From Aliirhizobium wenxiniae (GTDB taxonomy: Bacteria > Pseudomonadota > Alphaproteobacteria > Rhizobiales > Rhizobiaceae), in assembly GCF_019511445.1 (NCBI RefSeq), contig NZ_JAEUAN010000003.1, forward strand, positions 124,001 through 188,000: 64,000 nt of DNA, read 5' to 3'. Positions 8,177 through 17,430 of the stretch are shown in pieces. Position numbers and translations under genes: made by a program. The notes below the pieces were generated by a model. The model saw nothing but the letters and a program-made list of their open reading frames with translations. It was not told where the DNA came from and made no database searches. How positions within the stretch are numbered: position 1 is the stretch's first letter; every line of letters starts with the position of its first letter.

Positions 8177-11176
8177 TCAGCCGCCCAATGCGTCTTCGAG
8201 GAAGGCTTCGAGCTGTGCCAGATGCTTCGACATCAGGCCGGTCGCAGGCGAAGCTGCAGCCGGGCGGCCCGTGTAGCGGACGCGCTGATACTTGGCATCA
8301 ATATGCGCCAGAACCCATTCCAGGTACGGGTCGATGAACGCCCATGCACCCATGTTCTTCGGCTCTTCCTGGCACCAGACCATTTCCGCGTTCTTGAAGC
8401 GCGACAGCTCGTTGATCAGAGCCTTGGCCGGGAACGGGTAGAGCTGTTCGATACGCAGCAGATAGACATCGTCGATGCCGCGCTTTTCGCGCTCTTCCAG
8501 AAGGTCGTAATAGACCTTACCGGTGCACATCACGACGCGACGGATCTTGGCGTCCTTCTGCAGCTTGATCGGGCCGTCCTTGATCACTTCCGCATCGTCC
8601 CACAGCAGGCGGTGGAACGAGCTTTCGCCCGCCAGTTCCGCCAGCGAAGAGGTCGCACGCTTGTGGCGCAGCAAGGACTTCGGCGTCATCAGGATCAGCG
8701 GCTTGCGGAAGTCGCGCTTCACCTGGCGGCGCAGGATGTGGAAGTAGTTGGCCGGCGTCGTAACGTTGGCGACCTGCATATTGTCTTCCGCGCAGAGCTG
8801 CAGGAAGCGTTCCAGGCGTGCCGACGAATGTTCCGGACCCTGACCTTCATAGCCATGCGGCAGGAGGCAGACGAGACCGGACATGCGCAGCCACTTGCGT
8901 TCGCCAGACGAGATGAACTGGTCGAACACGACCTGCGCACCGTTGGCGAAGTCGCCGAACTGGGCTTCCCAGAGCGTCAGCGCATTCGGGCGGGCCAGCG
9001 AGTAACCGTATTCGAAGCCGAGAACGGCTTCTTCAGACAGCATGGAGTTGATGACTTCATACTTGCCCTGGCCCGGCTGCAGGTTGGCAAGCGGGATGTA
9101 GCGCTCTTCCGTGTCCTGATCGTAAAGAACCGAGTGGCGCTGCGAGAAGGTGCCGCGTTCGCAATCCTGACCGGAGAGACGAATCTTCGTGCCTTCGACG
9201 CAGAGCGAACCGAAAGCAAAGGCTTCCGCCATCGCCCAGTCGAGGCCTTCGCCGGTCTCGACCATCTGCGCACGGTTTTCCATGAAGCGCTTGATCGTGC
9301 GGTGCGCGTTGAAACCTTCCGGAATGGTCGACAGCTTGCGGCCGATTTCCTTGAGGCTCTTCATCGGCATCGAGGTCTTGCCGCGACGCTGTTCGTCGGC
9401 ATCGTCGGCGGAACGCAGACCCGACCACTGGCCGTCCAGCCAGTCGGCCTTGTTCGGCTTGTAGGCCTGGCCGGCTTCGAACTCGGCGTCCAGATGCGCA
9501 CGCCAGTCGGCCTTCATCTTGTCGAATTCGGCATCCGTCAACACGCCTTCGCCAACCAGACGTTCGGCATAGATCTCGGCCACGGCCTTGTGGGCGCGGA
9601 TGACCTTGTACATCTTCGGCTGGGTGAACGCCGGCTCGTCGCCTTCGTTATGGCCGAAGCGACGGTAGCAGAACATGTCGAGTACGACCGGCTTGTGGAA
9701 CTTCATCCGGTATTCGGTCGCAACCTTGGCGGCATAGGTAACCGCTTCCGGATCGTCACCGTTGACGTGGAAGATCGGTGCTTCGATCATTTTTGCTACG
9801 TCGGACGGGTATGGAGACGAGCGCGAAAAACCAGGATTGGTGGTGAAGCCGATCTGGTTGTTGATGATGACGTGCATCGTGCCGGCAACGCGGTGACCGC
9901 GAAGACCCGACAGGCCGAGGATTTCGGCAACCACGCCCTGGCCCGCAAAGGCCGCATCGCCGTGCAGGAGCAGCGGCAGGACCTTGGAGCGCTCTGAAAG
10001 TGGGATGATGTTGTCCTTTTCCCAGACCTTGGCCAGCATGTCCTGCTTGGCGCGGGCCTTACCCATGACGACCGGGTTGACGATCTCGAGGTGGGAAGGG
10101 TTTGCGGTCAGCGACAGGTGAACTTTGTTGCCGTCGAATTCGCGGTCGGAAGAGGCACCGAGATGGTACTTCACGTCGCCCGAACCTTCGACTTCGTCAG
10201 GCTTGAACGAACCGCCCTTGAACTCGTGGAACACGGCGCGGTGCGGCTTGCCCATGACGTTGGTCAGCACGTTCAGACGGCCGCGGTGGGCCATGCCGAC
10301 GATGACTTCTTCAAGACCCAGCTGGCCGCCGCGCTTGATGATCTGTTCGAGCGCCGGGATCAGCGCTTCGCCGCCATCGAGGCCGAAACGCTTGGTGCCC
10401 TTGAACTTGACGTCGAGGAACTGCTCGTAGCCTTCGCCTTCGATCAGCTTGGAAAGGATCGCCTTCTTGCCTTCCGGGGTGAAGGCGACGCCCTTGTCCG
10501 GACCTTCGATCCGTTCCTGGATCCAGGCCTTTTCTTCCGGGCTCGACATATGCATGAACTCGACGCCGATCGTCGAGCAATAGGTGCGCTCCAGGATCGC
10601 GATCATCTCGCGAACGGTCGCGTATTCCATGCCCAGAACGTTGTCGATGAAGATCTTGCGGTCGTAGTCGGCCTCTTCGAAGCCGTAGGACTTCGGCGAC
10701 AGCTCGTTATAATCCTCGACCGGACTTGCGATGCCGAGTGGATCGAGCTTGGCATGCAGATGGCCGCGCATGCGGTAGGCGCGGATCATCATGATGGCGC
10801 GCACGCTGTCGCGGCTCGCCTGATGAACGTCGGCTTCGTTGACGGGGGCGCCCTTGGCGGCGGCAGCGGCTTCAGCCTTCGCCTTGACCTTGGTCTCAAT
10901 TGCTTTTTCCACCACCGGCCAGTTGCCGTCGAGAGCGGAAACGAGATCGCCACCGGCTGCGATCGGCCAGTTCGAACGCTTCCAGGAAGCGCCCTGCGCT
11001 GCCTTCTTCACGTCTTCGGGGCTGTCGGCCAGGGCCTTGAAGAAGGCCTGCCACTCTTCAGAAACCGAATTCGGATCGGCTTCGTAATTGGCATAAAGTT
11101 GTTCGATATAGACGGCGTTCGCGCCGTCGAGGAACGAAGTGATCAGAAACTGCTCGTTGGCTTCTTGCCGGGACAT
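8177..11176 (-). CDS. sucA: 2-oxoglutarate dehydrogenase E1 component
   Basis: A 999-residue thiamine-diphosphate enzyme that decarboxylates 2-oxoglutarate and succinylates the lipoyl arm of SucB. Visible: the N-terminal E2-binding segment around AVYIEQLYANYEADPNSV; GMAHRGRLNVL; GDAAFAGQGVVAEIL with HVIINNQIGFTT (thiamine-binding GDA...NN motif); FGHNEGDEPAFTQP; and the C-terminal half with LPHGYEGQGPEHSSAR and the end region WCQEEPKNMGAW. Full length for the family. The strong Shine-Dalgarno sequence GAGGAG is 25 bases from the ATG with a 17-base hairpin between them (see the separate entry). Operon order mdh-sucC-sucD-sucA-sucB. Confidence 0.97.
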   Translation of the reverse strand: MSRQEANEQFLITSFLDGANAVYIEQLYANYEADPNSVSEEWQAFFKALADSPEDVKKAAQGASWKRSNWPIAAGGDLVSALDGNWPVVEKAIETKVKAKAEAAAAAKGAPVNEADVHQASRDSVRAIMMIRAYRMRGHLHAKLDPLGIASPVEDYNELSPKSYGFEEADYDRKIFIDNVLGMEYATVREMIAILERTYCSTIGVEFMHMSSPEEKAWIQERIEGPDKGVAFTPEGKKAILSKLIEGEGYEQFLDVKFKGTKRFGLDGGEALIPALEQIIKRGGQLGLEEVIVGMAHRGRLNVLTNVMGKPHRAVFHEFKGGSFKPDEVEGSGDVKYHLGASSDREFDGNKVHLSLTANPSHLEIVNPVVMGKARAKQDMLAKVWEKDNIIPLSERSKVLPLLLHGDAAFAGQGVVAEILGLSGLRGHRVAGTMHVIINNQIGFTTNPGFSRSSPYPSDVAKMIEAPIFHVNGDDPEAVTYAAKVATEYRMKFHKPVVLDMFCYRRFGHNEGDEPAFTQPKMYKVIRAHKAVAEIYAERLVGEGVLTDAEFDKMKADWRAHLDAEFEAGQAYKPNKADWLDGQWSGLRSADDADEQRRGKTSMPMKSLKEIGRKLSTIPEGFNAHRTIKRFMENRAQMVETGEGLDWAMAEAFAFGSLCVEGTKIRLSGQDCERGTFSQRHSVLYDQDTEERYIPLANLQPGQGKYEVINSMLSEEAVLGFEYGYSLARPNALTLWEAQFGDFANGAQVVFDQFISSGERKWLRMSGLVCLLPHGYEGQGPEHSSARLERFLQLCAEDNMQVANVTTPANYFHILRRQVKRDFRKPLILMTPKSLLRHKRATSSLAELAGESSFHRLLWDDAEVIKDGPIKLQKDAKIRRVVMCTGKVYYDLLEEREKRGIDDVYLLRIEQLYPFPAKALINELSRFKNAEMVWCQEEPKNMGAWAFIDPYLEWVLAHIDAKYQRVRYTGRPAAASPATGLMSKHLAQLEAFLEDALGG

Positions 11177-11184
11177 GGCCTATC

Positions 11185-11207
11185 GCGGGCGCCGCGCCCG
11201 CCTCCTC
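11185..11207 (-). promoter_or_regulatory. Ribosome-binding site of sucA with hairpin between SD and ATG
   Basis: Reading the minus strand toward sucA: GAGGAG (11207-11202), then a perfect 7-bp hairpin GCGGGCG / CGCCCGC with a 3-base loop (11201-11185), then eight bases, then ATG (11176-11174). The linear spacing is 25 bases, far too long, but folding the hairpin leaves an effective spacing of about eight. No other good SD sits near the ATG. That the hairpin bridges the gap is inference. Confidence 0.6.
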
Positions 11208-11292
11208 ACGTGGTCGGAACCGAAGACCTCGACGGTTCCGCATTCTCCTGGTGTCTGTTTTGCCGCCGCAGCGGCCCGTCTTGTGACGGTTG

Positions 11293-11322
11293 ACCCGCAG
11301 GCAAAAGCCTCTGCCTGCGGGT
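11293..11322 (-). other. Perfect 11-bp hairpin in the sucD-sucA spacer
   Basis: ACCCGCAGGCA (11293-11303) and TGCCTGCGGGT (11312-11322) are exact reverse complements with an eight-base loop. On the minus strand it lies 60 bases after the sucD stop and is followed by only a weak T tract, so it is more likely an attenuator or a 3' stabilising/processing hairpin for mdh-sucCD mRNA than a full terminator. The 205-base spacer is the longest inside the operon. Confidence 0.5.
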
Positions 11323-11381
11323 TCCAAACCTTGAGGTCCATCGCCACCTGTCTATCGGCGGCGAGTGACCGTTATGTGGCG

Positions 11382-12287
11382 TCAGCCCTTGAGGACTTCA
11401 ACCAGCGTCTTGCCGAGGCGTGCCGGGGAAGGAGACACCTTGATGCCTGCGGCTTCCATGGCTGCGATCTTGGATTCCGCATCGCCCTTGCCGCCGGAAA
11501 CGACAGCGCCGGCGTGGCCCATGGTGCGGCCCTTCGGAGCCGTACGGCCGGCGATGAAGCCTGCCATCGGTTTCTTGCGGCCCTTCTTGGCTTCGTCGAT
11601 CAGGAACTGGGCTGCTTCTTCTTCAGCCGAACCGCCGATTTCGCCGATCATGATGATCGACTGGGTGGCTTCGTCCGCGAGGAACATTTCCAGCATGTCG
11701 ATGAATTCGGTGCCCTTGACCGGGTCGCCGCCGATGCCGACAGCGGTCGTCTGGCCGAGGCCTTCGTTCGACGTCTGGAACACGGCCTCATAGGTCAGCG
11801 TGCCGGAGCGCGAAACGATACCGACCGAACCCTTGCGGAAGATCGAGCCCGGCATGATGCCGATCTTGCATTCTTCCGGCGTCAGAACGCCCGGGCAGTT
11901 CGGGCCGAGCAGGCGCGACTTCGACTTGTCGAGCTTGGCCTTGACGCGCACCATGTCCATGACCGGGATACCCTCGGTGATGCAGGTGATGAGCGGGATT
12001 TCGGCTTCGATCGCCTCGATGATCGCATCGGCGGCACCTGCCGGCGGAACGTAGATCACGGTCGCGTCTGCGCCGGTCTTTTCCTTGCCTTCGGCAACCG
12101 AAGCGAAGATCGGCAGCGAGGTGCCGTCGACGCCCGACGACCAGGCTTCGCCACCCTTCTTCGGGTGAATGCCACCGACCATCTTGGTGCCGTAATAAGC
12201 CAGCGCCTGTTCGGTGTGGAAGGTACCGGTCTTGCCGGTCAGGCCCTGAACGAGGACCTTCGTGTCTTTGTTGACGAGAATGGACAT
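11382..12287 (-). CDS. sucD: Succinyl-CoA synthetase (ADP-forming) subunit alpha
   Basis: A 301-residue subunit that binds CoA and carries the phosphohistidine intermediate when succinyl-CoA is converted to succinate with nucleotide phosphorylation. Visible: N-terminal CoA-binding [52 protein letters not shown]; and [17 protein letters not shown], which contains the phosphorylated His. AAGGATC precedes the ATG and the gene begins 18 bases after sucC, which indicates tight co-translation of the two subunits in equal amounts. Confidence 0.97.
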   Translation of the reverse strand: MSILVNKDTKVLVQGLTGKTGTFHTEQALAYYGTKMVGGIHPKKGGEAWSSGVDGTSLPIFASVAEGKEKTGADATVIYVPPAGAADAIIEAIEAEIPLITCITEGIPVMDMVRVKAKLDKSKSRLLGPNCPGVLTPEECKIGIMPGSIFRKGSVGIVSRSGTLTYEAVFQTSNEGLGQTTAVGIGGDPVKGTEFIDMLEMFLADEATQSIIMIGEIGGSAEEEAAQFLIDEAKKGRKKPMAGFIAGRTAPKGRTMGHAGAVVSGGKGDAESKIAAMEAAGIKVSPSPARLGKTLVEVLKG

Positions 12288-12305
12288 TCTTTCGATCCTT
12301 CCAGA

Positions 12306-13499
12306 TTAGGCTTTGATCGCCGCGACGATCTTCTTCGCCGCGTCATCGAGATCGTCGGCGGCGGTGATTGCCAGACCGGACTCGTTGAGGATCTTCTTGC
12401 CAAGCTCGACATTGGTGCCTTCGAGGCGGACGACGAGCGGAACCTTCAGGCCGACTTCCTGAACGGCTGCGACAACGCCTTCGGCGATGACGTCACAACG
12501 CATGATGCCGCCGAAGATGTTGACGAGGATGCCCTCGACCTTCGGGTCAGCGGTGATGATCTTGAAGGCAGCCGCGACCTTCTCCTTGCCGGCGCCACCG
12601 CCGACGTCGCAGAAGTTTGCCGGCTCCTTGCCGTAAAGCTTGATGATGTCCATCGTCGCCATGGCGAGACCGGCACCATTGACCATGCAGCCGATATTGC
12701 CGTCGAGGGCAACATAGGCGAGGTCCCACTTGGAGGCTTCGATTTCCTTAGAATCTTCTTCGGTCTCGTCGCGCAGCGCCTTGACGTCGTCGTGGCGGAA
12801 CAGCGCGTTGCCGTCGAAGGACATCTTGGCGTCGAGAACGCGCAGATGGCCGTCCTTCATGACGATCAGCGGATTGACTTCGAGGAGCGCCATGTCCTTT
12901 TCGCCGAACGCCTTGTAGAGCGCCGGGAAGAGACCCTTGGCATCTTCTGCGGCAGCGCCCGACAGTTCCAGAGCCTTGGAGATCTTGGCAACGTCGTCAG
13001 CCGTCACACCGGTTTCCGGGTCGATGGCGATCGTGTGGATCTTCTCAGGGGTGTCATGGGCAACGGCTTCGATGTCCATGCCGCCTTCGGTCGAAACGAC
13101 GAAGGCAACGCGACCGACAGAGCGGTCGACCAGCAGCGAGCAGTAGAGTTCGCGCTCGATGTCTGCACCGTCTTCGATATAGAGGCGGTTTACCTGCTTG
13201 CCGGCATCGCCGGTCTGGGCGGTAACCAGCGTGTTACCGAGCATGTCCTTGGCGTGCGCCACGACTTCCTCGATCGACTTCGCCAGACGAACGCCGCCCT
13301 TGGCATCCGGGCCGAGTTCCTTGAACTTGCCCTTGCCGCGACCGCCAGCATGGATCTGGCTCTTGACCACGTAGAGCGGGCCCGGGAGCTGCTTTGCGGC
13401 AGCTTCGGCTTCTTCCACCTTGAGGATGGCGACGCCCTGGGCGACGGGCGCACCATAGCCCTTCAGAAGAGCTTTGGCCTGATATTCATGGATATTCAT
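12306..13499 (-). CDS. sucC: Succinyl-CoA synthetase (ADP-forming) subunit beta
   Basis: A 397-residue ATP-grasp subunit that binds the nucleotide and succinate. It starts [16 protein letters not shown], the standard SucC N terminus; [18 protein letters not shown] is the ATP-grasp nucleotide loop; [13 protein letters not shown] holds the Mg-binding residues; [17 protein letters not shown] and [15 protein letters not shown] belong to the ligase domain that contacts SucD. AGGGATC lies upstream of the ATG. Second gene of the operon, 69 bases after mdh. Confidence 0.97.
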   Translation of the reverse strand: MNIHEYQAKALLKGYGAPVAQGVAILKVEEAEAAAKQLPGPLYVVKSQIHAGGRGKGKFKELGPDAKGGVRLAKSIEEVVAHAKDMLGNTLVTAQTGDAGKQVNRLYIEDGADIERELYCSLLVDRSVGRVAFVVSTEGGMDIEAVAHDTPEKIHTIAIDPETGVTADDVAKISKALELSGAAAEDAKGLFPALYKAFGEKDMALLEVNPLIVMKDGHLRVLDAKMSFDGNALFRHDDVKALRDETEEDSKEIEASKWDLAYVALDGNIGCMVNGAGLAMATMDIIKLYGKEPANFCDVGGGAGKEKVAAAFKIITADPKVEGILVNIFGGIMRCDVIAEGVVAAVQEVGLKVPLVVRLEGTNVELGKKILNESGLAITAADDLDDAAKKIVAAIKA

Positions 13500-13568
13500 G
13501 GGGCTTGATCCCTATTTGAATGATGTGAGCGCTGGCAAAAGCCAGCGCCGAACTTTTCGAGAACCGAA

Positions 13569-14567
<999 letters not shown>

Positions 14568-14599
14568 TTAGCGCAGGCTCATCTTGCGGCAGCACGGAT

Positions 14600-14700
14600 A
14601 GCCTCATCTGCAAAAAATGGCAAACGATTATTTTGAGACTATATTTTTCAATCGGTTAGATATGATTTGAGTTACGTAAACGTAAGAATTTATGCCATAA
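14600..14700 (-). promoter_or_regulatory. Probable promoter/operator region of the mdh-suc operon
   Basis: The only clearly AT-rich stretch upstream of mdh. It contains the palindrome TTACGT-AA-ACGTAA (14672-14685) and, on the minus strand, a weak TTACGT-N17-TATCTA promoter-like pair. It lies between mdh and the 3' end of zapE. Position is suggestive; no single promoter is convincing. Confidence 0.35.
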
Positions 14701-14705
14701 ATATG

Positions 14706-15872
14706 TCAGACTTGCTGCCGCTTCTCATTATGGAGCACCAAGTATTCAGCACTGCGCATCTCGAAAAGTCGCGAAACCGTGCGGTCGAACTCGAAACCTT
14801 CCGTCCCCCTGCGCTCCGTCAGAAGCGCGTCGGGCGCAGCCGCAGCCGAAATGAATAGCCGCACGGACTGATCGTAGAGCGCATCGACGAGATTGATGAA
14901 GCGCTTCACTTCATTGCGCTTTTCCGCTCCGAGCTGCGGCACGTGATCGACGAAGACGACATCGAACCGGGCAGCGATCGCCAGATAATCAGACGCCCCC
15001 AGCGGCTTTTCACAGAGATCGGAGAAGGAGAAACGTGCAGCTCGCCCGACCGCCGAGGGCACATGAATACTGCGCCCCTTCATCGGCAGCTCGATCGACC
15101 CGACCTTGTCGCCATCGGTAACCTGATGCCAGGCCGCCTCCATCGCCGCATCCGTACGGCCATCGAGCGGCGTCAGATAGACCGGCAGATTGGCGTTCTT
15201 CTGCATCCGGTAATCGGTTGGACTATCGAGCGTGACAACGTCGACATGATTGCCGAGAAGGCTGATAAACGGCAGGAACAGGCCGCGATTGAGTCCATCC
15301 TTGTAGAGATTTTCCGGCGCAACGTTGGATGTCGCCACCAGAACGCAACCGAGATCGAACAACTCGGTAAAAAGCCGCGCCAGGATCATCGCATCGGTAA
15401 TGTCGGTGACGGAGAACTCATCGAAACACAGAAGCTCTGCTTCCGCATAAAGCGCCGCAGCAACCGGCGGCACCGGATCGGCCTGCTTCGTTTCGCCCCG
15501 TTTCAGCTTCTGCCGCTGTTCGTGGATGCGGTTATGCACATCGGCCATGAACTCATGAAAATGCGCCCGACGCTTTTTCTGCGTGGGCGCCTTCTTGAAG
15601 AACATGTCCATGATCATGGTCTTGCCGCGGCCGACACTGCCATAGACATAAAGTCCACGCACCTTTTCCGCATGGCCGTTGCCGCGACGGGCAAACAGCC
15701 AGCCGAGCGCGCTCGACTTTTTCGCAGGCTTTGCCTCGCGCAATGCAACGAGCACGCGGTCAAGCCTGGCAGCGACCTCCATCTGCGCCTTGTCGGGCGT
15801 CAGAACGCCGGACGCCGCCAGCGCCTTGAGCTCCTCGCAGACGCTCGACGTATATTCCGGAATGGGTTCCAC
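14706..15872 (-). CDS. zapE: Cell division protein ZapE (AFG1-like AAA ATPase)
   Basis: A 388-residue ATPase of the AFG1/ZapE family. In E. coli ZapE acts on the Z ring at late division; the mitochondrial homologue Afg1/LACE1 is linked to respiratory-complex quality control. Walker A is GLYVYGSVGRGKTMIMD, followed by RAHFHEFMADVHNRIHEQR (family motif); Walker B and sensor are LLCFDEFSVTDITDAMIL; ARFFISAAA-type C-terminal residues complete the domain. Full length. It lies just upstream of mdh on the same strand and 20 bases after the Omp19-like gene. Adjacency to sdh and mdh operons is common in alphaproteobacteria. Confidence 0.93.
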   Translation of the reverse strand: MEPIPEYTSSVCEELKALAASGVLTPDKAQMEVAARLDRVLVALREAKPAKKSSALGWLFARRGNGHAEKVRGLYVYGSVGRGKTMIMDMFFKKAPTQKKRRAHFHEFMADVHNRIHEQRQKLKRGETKQADPVPPVAAALYAEAELLCFDEFSVTDITDAMILARLFTELFDLGCVLVATSNVAPENLYKDGLNRGLFLPFISLLGNHVDVVTLDSPTDYRMQKNANLPVYLTPLDGRTDAAMEAAWHQVTDGDKVGSIELPMKGRSIHVPSAVGRAARFSFSDLCEKPLGASDYLAIAARFDVVFVDHVPQLGAEKRNEVKRFINLVDALYDQSVRLFISAAAAPDALLTERRGTEGFEFDRTVSRLFEMRSAEYLVLHNEKRQQV

Positions 15873-15892
15873 GAGGGACGCCCCTTATATTA

Positions 15893-16423
15893 TTAACGGC
15901 TGAGGCTGACCTGCTGGCCCGAATTCGTCGTGCCGTCGAAACGGTTGTCGGCGCTCTTGTAAACGCGGCCGATCACGTCGCCTGCACGGTTCTTGAACTG
16001 AACCATCTTGCCGGAGACTTCCCAGGATCCCATGGTCGTCAACTCACCGGCGCAGCCGCGGGTACCGCCGCGCGAACCGCTGCCGAGGTTGGTCAGTGTC
16101 AGGAACATGTCGCAGGATGCGCCGCCATTGGAAACGCGCCAGTTACCGACCATCTGCTCCTTGGTCACGTCGAGCGCAGTAGCAGGAGCCGCTGCATTCG
16201 GATCGAGCGAAGCCATGTTCTGGCCACCCTGCGGTGCAGATGGATATTGCGAAGCGCCACCCGGAGGCGGAAGCTGGCCACCCTGCACGCCCTGAACCGG
16301 CTGGGCCTGAAGCGGAGCAGGCTGCGAAGGCAGGTCACTATACGGGCTGTAGGAAGTCCGCTGACATCCAGCCAGAGCCAAGGTCAGCACGAGACCCGTT
16401 GCCACATATTTGAACTGCATCAA
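15893..16423 (-). CDS. Omp19-like outer-membrane lipoprotein, AprI/Inh protease-inhibitor fold
   Basis: A 176-residue lipoprotein. The N terminus is a lipoprotein signal with lipobox LALAGC at about residues 15-20. A Pro/Gln-rich linker (25-80) follows, then an Inh/AprI-type beta-barrel domain: [34 protein letters not shown] and the C-terminal [16 protein letters not shown]. Spacing of the two Cys, the GEL...SW.V.GK core and the LSR end closely recall Brucella Omp19, which inhibits host and bacterial proteases. Homology is from memory. MMQ gives two adjacent possible starts. It lies between sdhB and zapE. Confidence 0.78.
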   Translation of the reverse strand: MMQFKYVATGLVLTLALAGCQRTSYSPYSDLPSQPAPLQAQPVQGVQGGQLPPPGGASQYPSAPQGGQNMASLDPNAAAPATALDVTKEQMVGNWRVSNGGASCDMFLTLTNLGSGSRGGTRGCAGELTTMGSWEVSGKMVQFKNRAGDVIGRVYKSADNRFDGTTNSGQQVSLSR

Positions 16424-16495
16424 AAACTCCTGTCCGGATTATTTCACACTGCACCACAACCGGGCACGACAGATTTGCCGGGAATATCGTAAACG

Positions 16496-16513
16496 CCCTT
16501 GGTTAATCAAGGG
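16496..16513. promoter_or_regulatory. 18-bp palindrome upstream of the Omp19-like gene
   Basis: CCCTTGGTTAATCAAGGG, symmetric at 14 of 18 positions, centred about 80 bases upstream of the lipoprotein start and about 130 bases beyond the sdhB stop. It could be an operator for the lipoprotein gene. The regulator is not identifiable from sequence; it does not fit the FNR/FixK spacing. Confidence 0.35.
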
Positions 16514-16577
16514 TATCCGGCCAATCCGCCACAATCGCGACCATCTGCGCGTTCAAATAGATGTGCGCGGCGGGCAG

Positions 16578-16616
16578 CGAGACAAACAACAAGGCCGCAA
16601 CGAAAACGCTGCGGCC
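16578..16616 (-). terminator. Terminator of the sdhCDAB operon
   Basis: GGCCGCA (16593-16599) pairs with TGCGGCC (16610-16616) around a 10-base loop. On the minus strand it is followed by TTGTTGTTTGTC. It begins 17 bases after the sdhB stop codon. Confidence 0.7.
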
Positions 16617-16632
16617 CTGGTATTTTCAAAGA

Positions 16633-17412
16633 CTAGACGCGGCGCTCGACCATCATCTTCTTGATTTCGGCAATCGCCTTGGCCGGGTTGAGCCCCTTCG
16701 GGCAGGCCTGGGCGCAGTTCATGATCGTATGGCAGCGATAAAGGCGGAAGGGATCCTCGAGATTGTCGAGGCGCTCACCCTTGGCTTCATCGCGGCTATC
16801 GATCAGCCAGCGATAGGCCTGCAAGAGAACTGCAGGACCGAGGTAACGGTCGCCGTTCCACCAGTAGCTCGGACAGGAGGTCGAGCAGCAGGCGCACAGA
16901 ATGCACTCGTAGAGACCGTCGAGCTTGAGACGATCCTCATGGCTCTGCTTCCACTCCTTCGCCGGCGTCGGAGACACCGTCTTCAGCCAGGGCTCGATCG
17001 AGCGATGCTGGGCGTAGAAGTTGTTGAGGTCGGGAACGAGATCCTTCACCACCGGCATATGCGGCAGCGGATAGACTTTAACCGTGCCGTTGATCTCTTC
17101 CATGCCCTTGGTGCAGGCCAGCGTGTTCGTGCCGTCGATATTCATCGCGCAGGAACCGCAAATGCCTTCGCGACAGGAACGGCGTAGCGTCAGCGTCGGG
17201 TCGATCTTGTTCTTGATGTAGAGCAGACCGTCGAGCACCATCGGGCCGCAATCGTCGAGATCGACATAGAACGTGTCGATGCTCGGGTTCTTGCCGTCAT
17301 CCGGGCTCCAGCGATAGATGCGGTATTCGCGAACGTTCGTGGCGCCTTCCGGCTTCGGCCATACCTTGCCTTCGGACATCTGCGAGTTTTTGGGGAGAGC
17401 GAGTTCAACCAT
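16633..17412 (-). CDS. sdhB: Succinate dehydrogenase iron-sulfur subunit
   Basis: A 259-residue subunit that carries electrons from the flavin in SdhA to ubiquinone. The [2Fe-2S] domain has [15 protein letters not shown]; the C-terminal ferredoxin domain has [16 protein letters not shown] for the [4Fe-4S] cluster and [17 protein letters not shown] for the [3Fe-4S] cluster. Length is normal. Last gene of sdhCDAB, 18 bases after sdhA, with a terminator directly behind. Confidence 0.97.
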   Translation of the reverse strand: MVELALPKNSQMSEGKVWPKPEGATNVREYRIYRWSPDDGKNPSIDTFYVDLDDCGPMVLDGLLYIKNKIDPTLTLRRSCREGICGSCAMNIDGTNTLACTKGMEEINGTVKVYPLPHMPVVKDLVPDLNNFYAQHRSIEPWLKTVSPTPAKEWKQSHEDRLKLDGLYECILCACCSTSCPSYWWNGDRYLGPAVLLQAYRWLIDSRDEAKGERLDNLEDPFRLYRCHTIMNCAQACPKGLNPAKAIAEIKKMMVERRV

Positions 17413-17430
17413 GGTCCTGTTCCCTCCGGA

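Noticed and set aside
11139..13508. Open frame of about 790 codons on the plus strand across sucD and sucC
   Set aside because: Antisense shadow of sucCD; no recognisable domain and no ribosome site.
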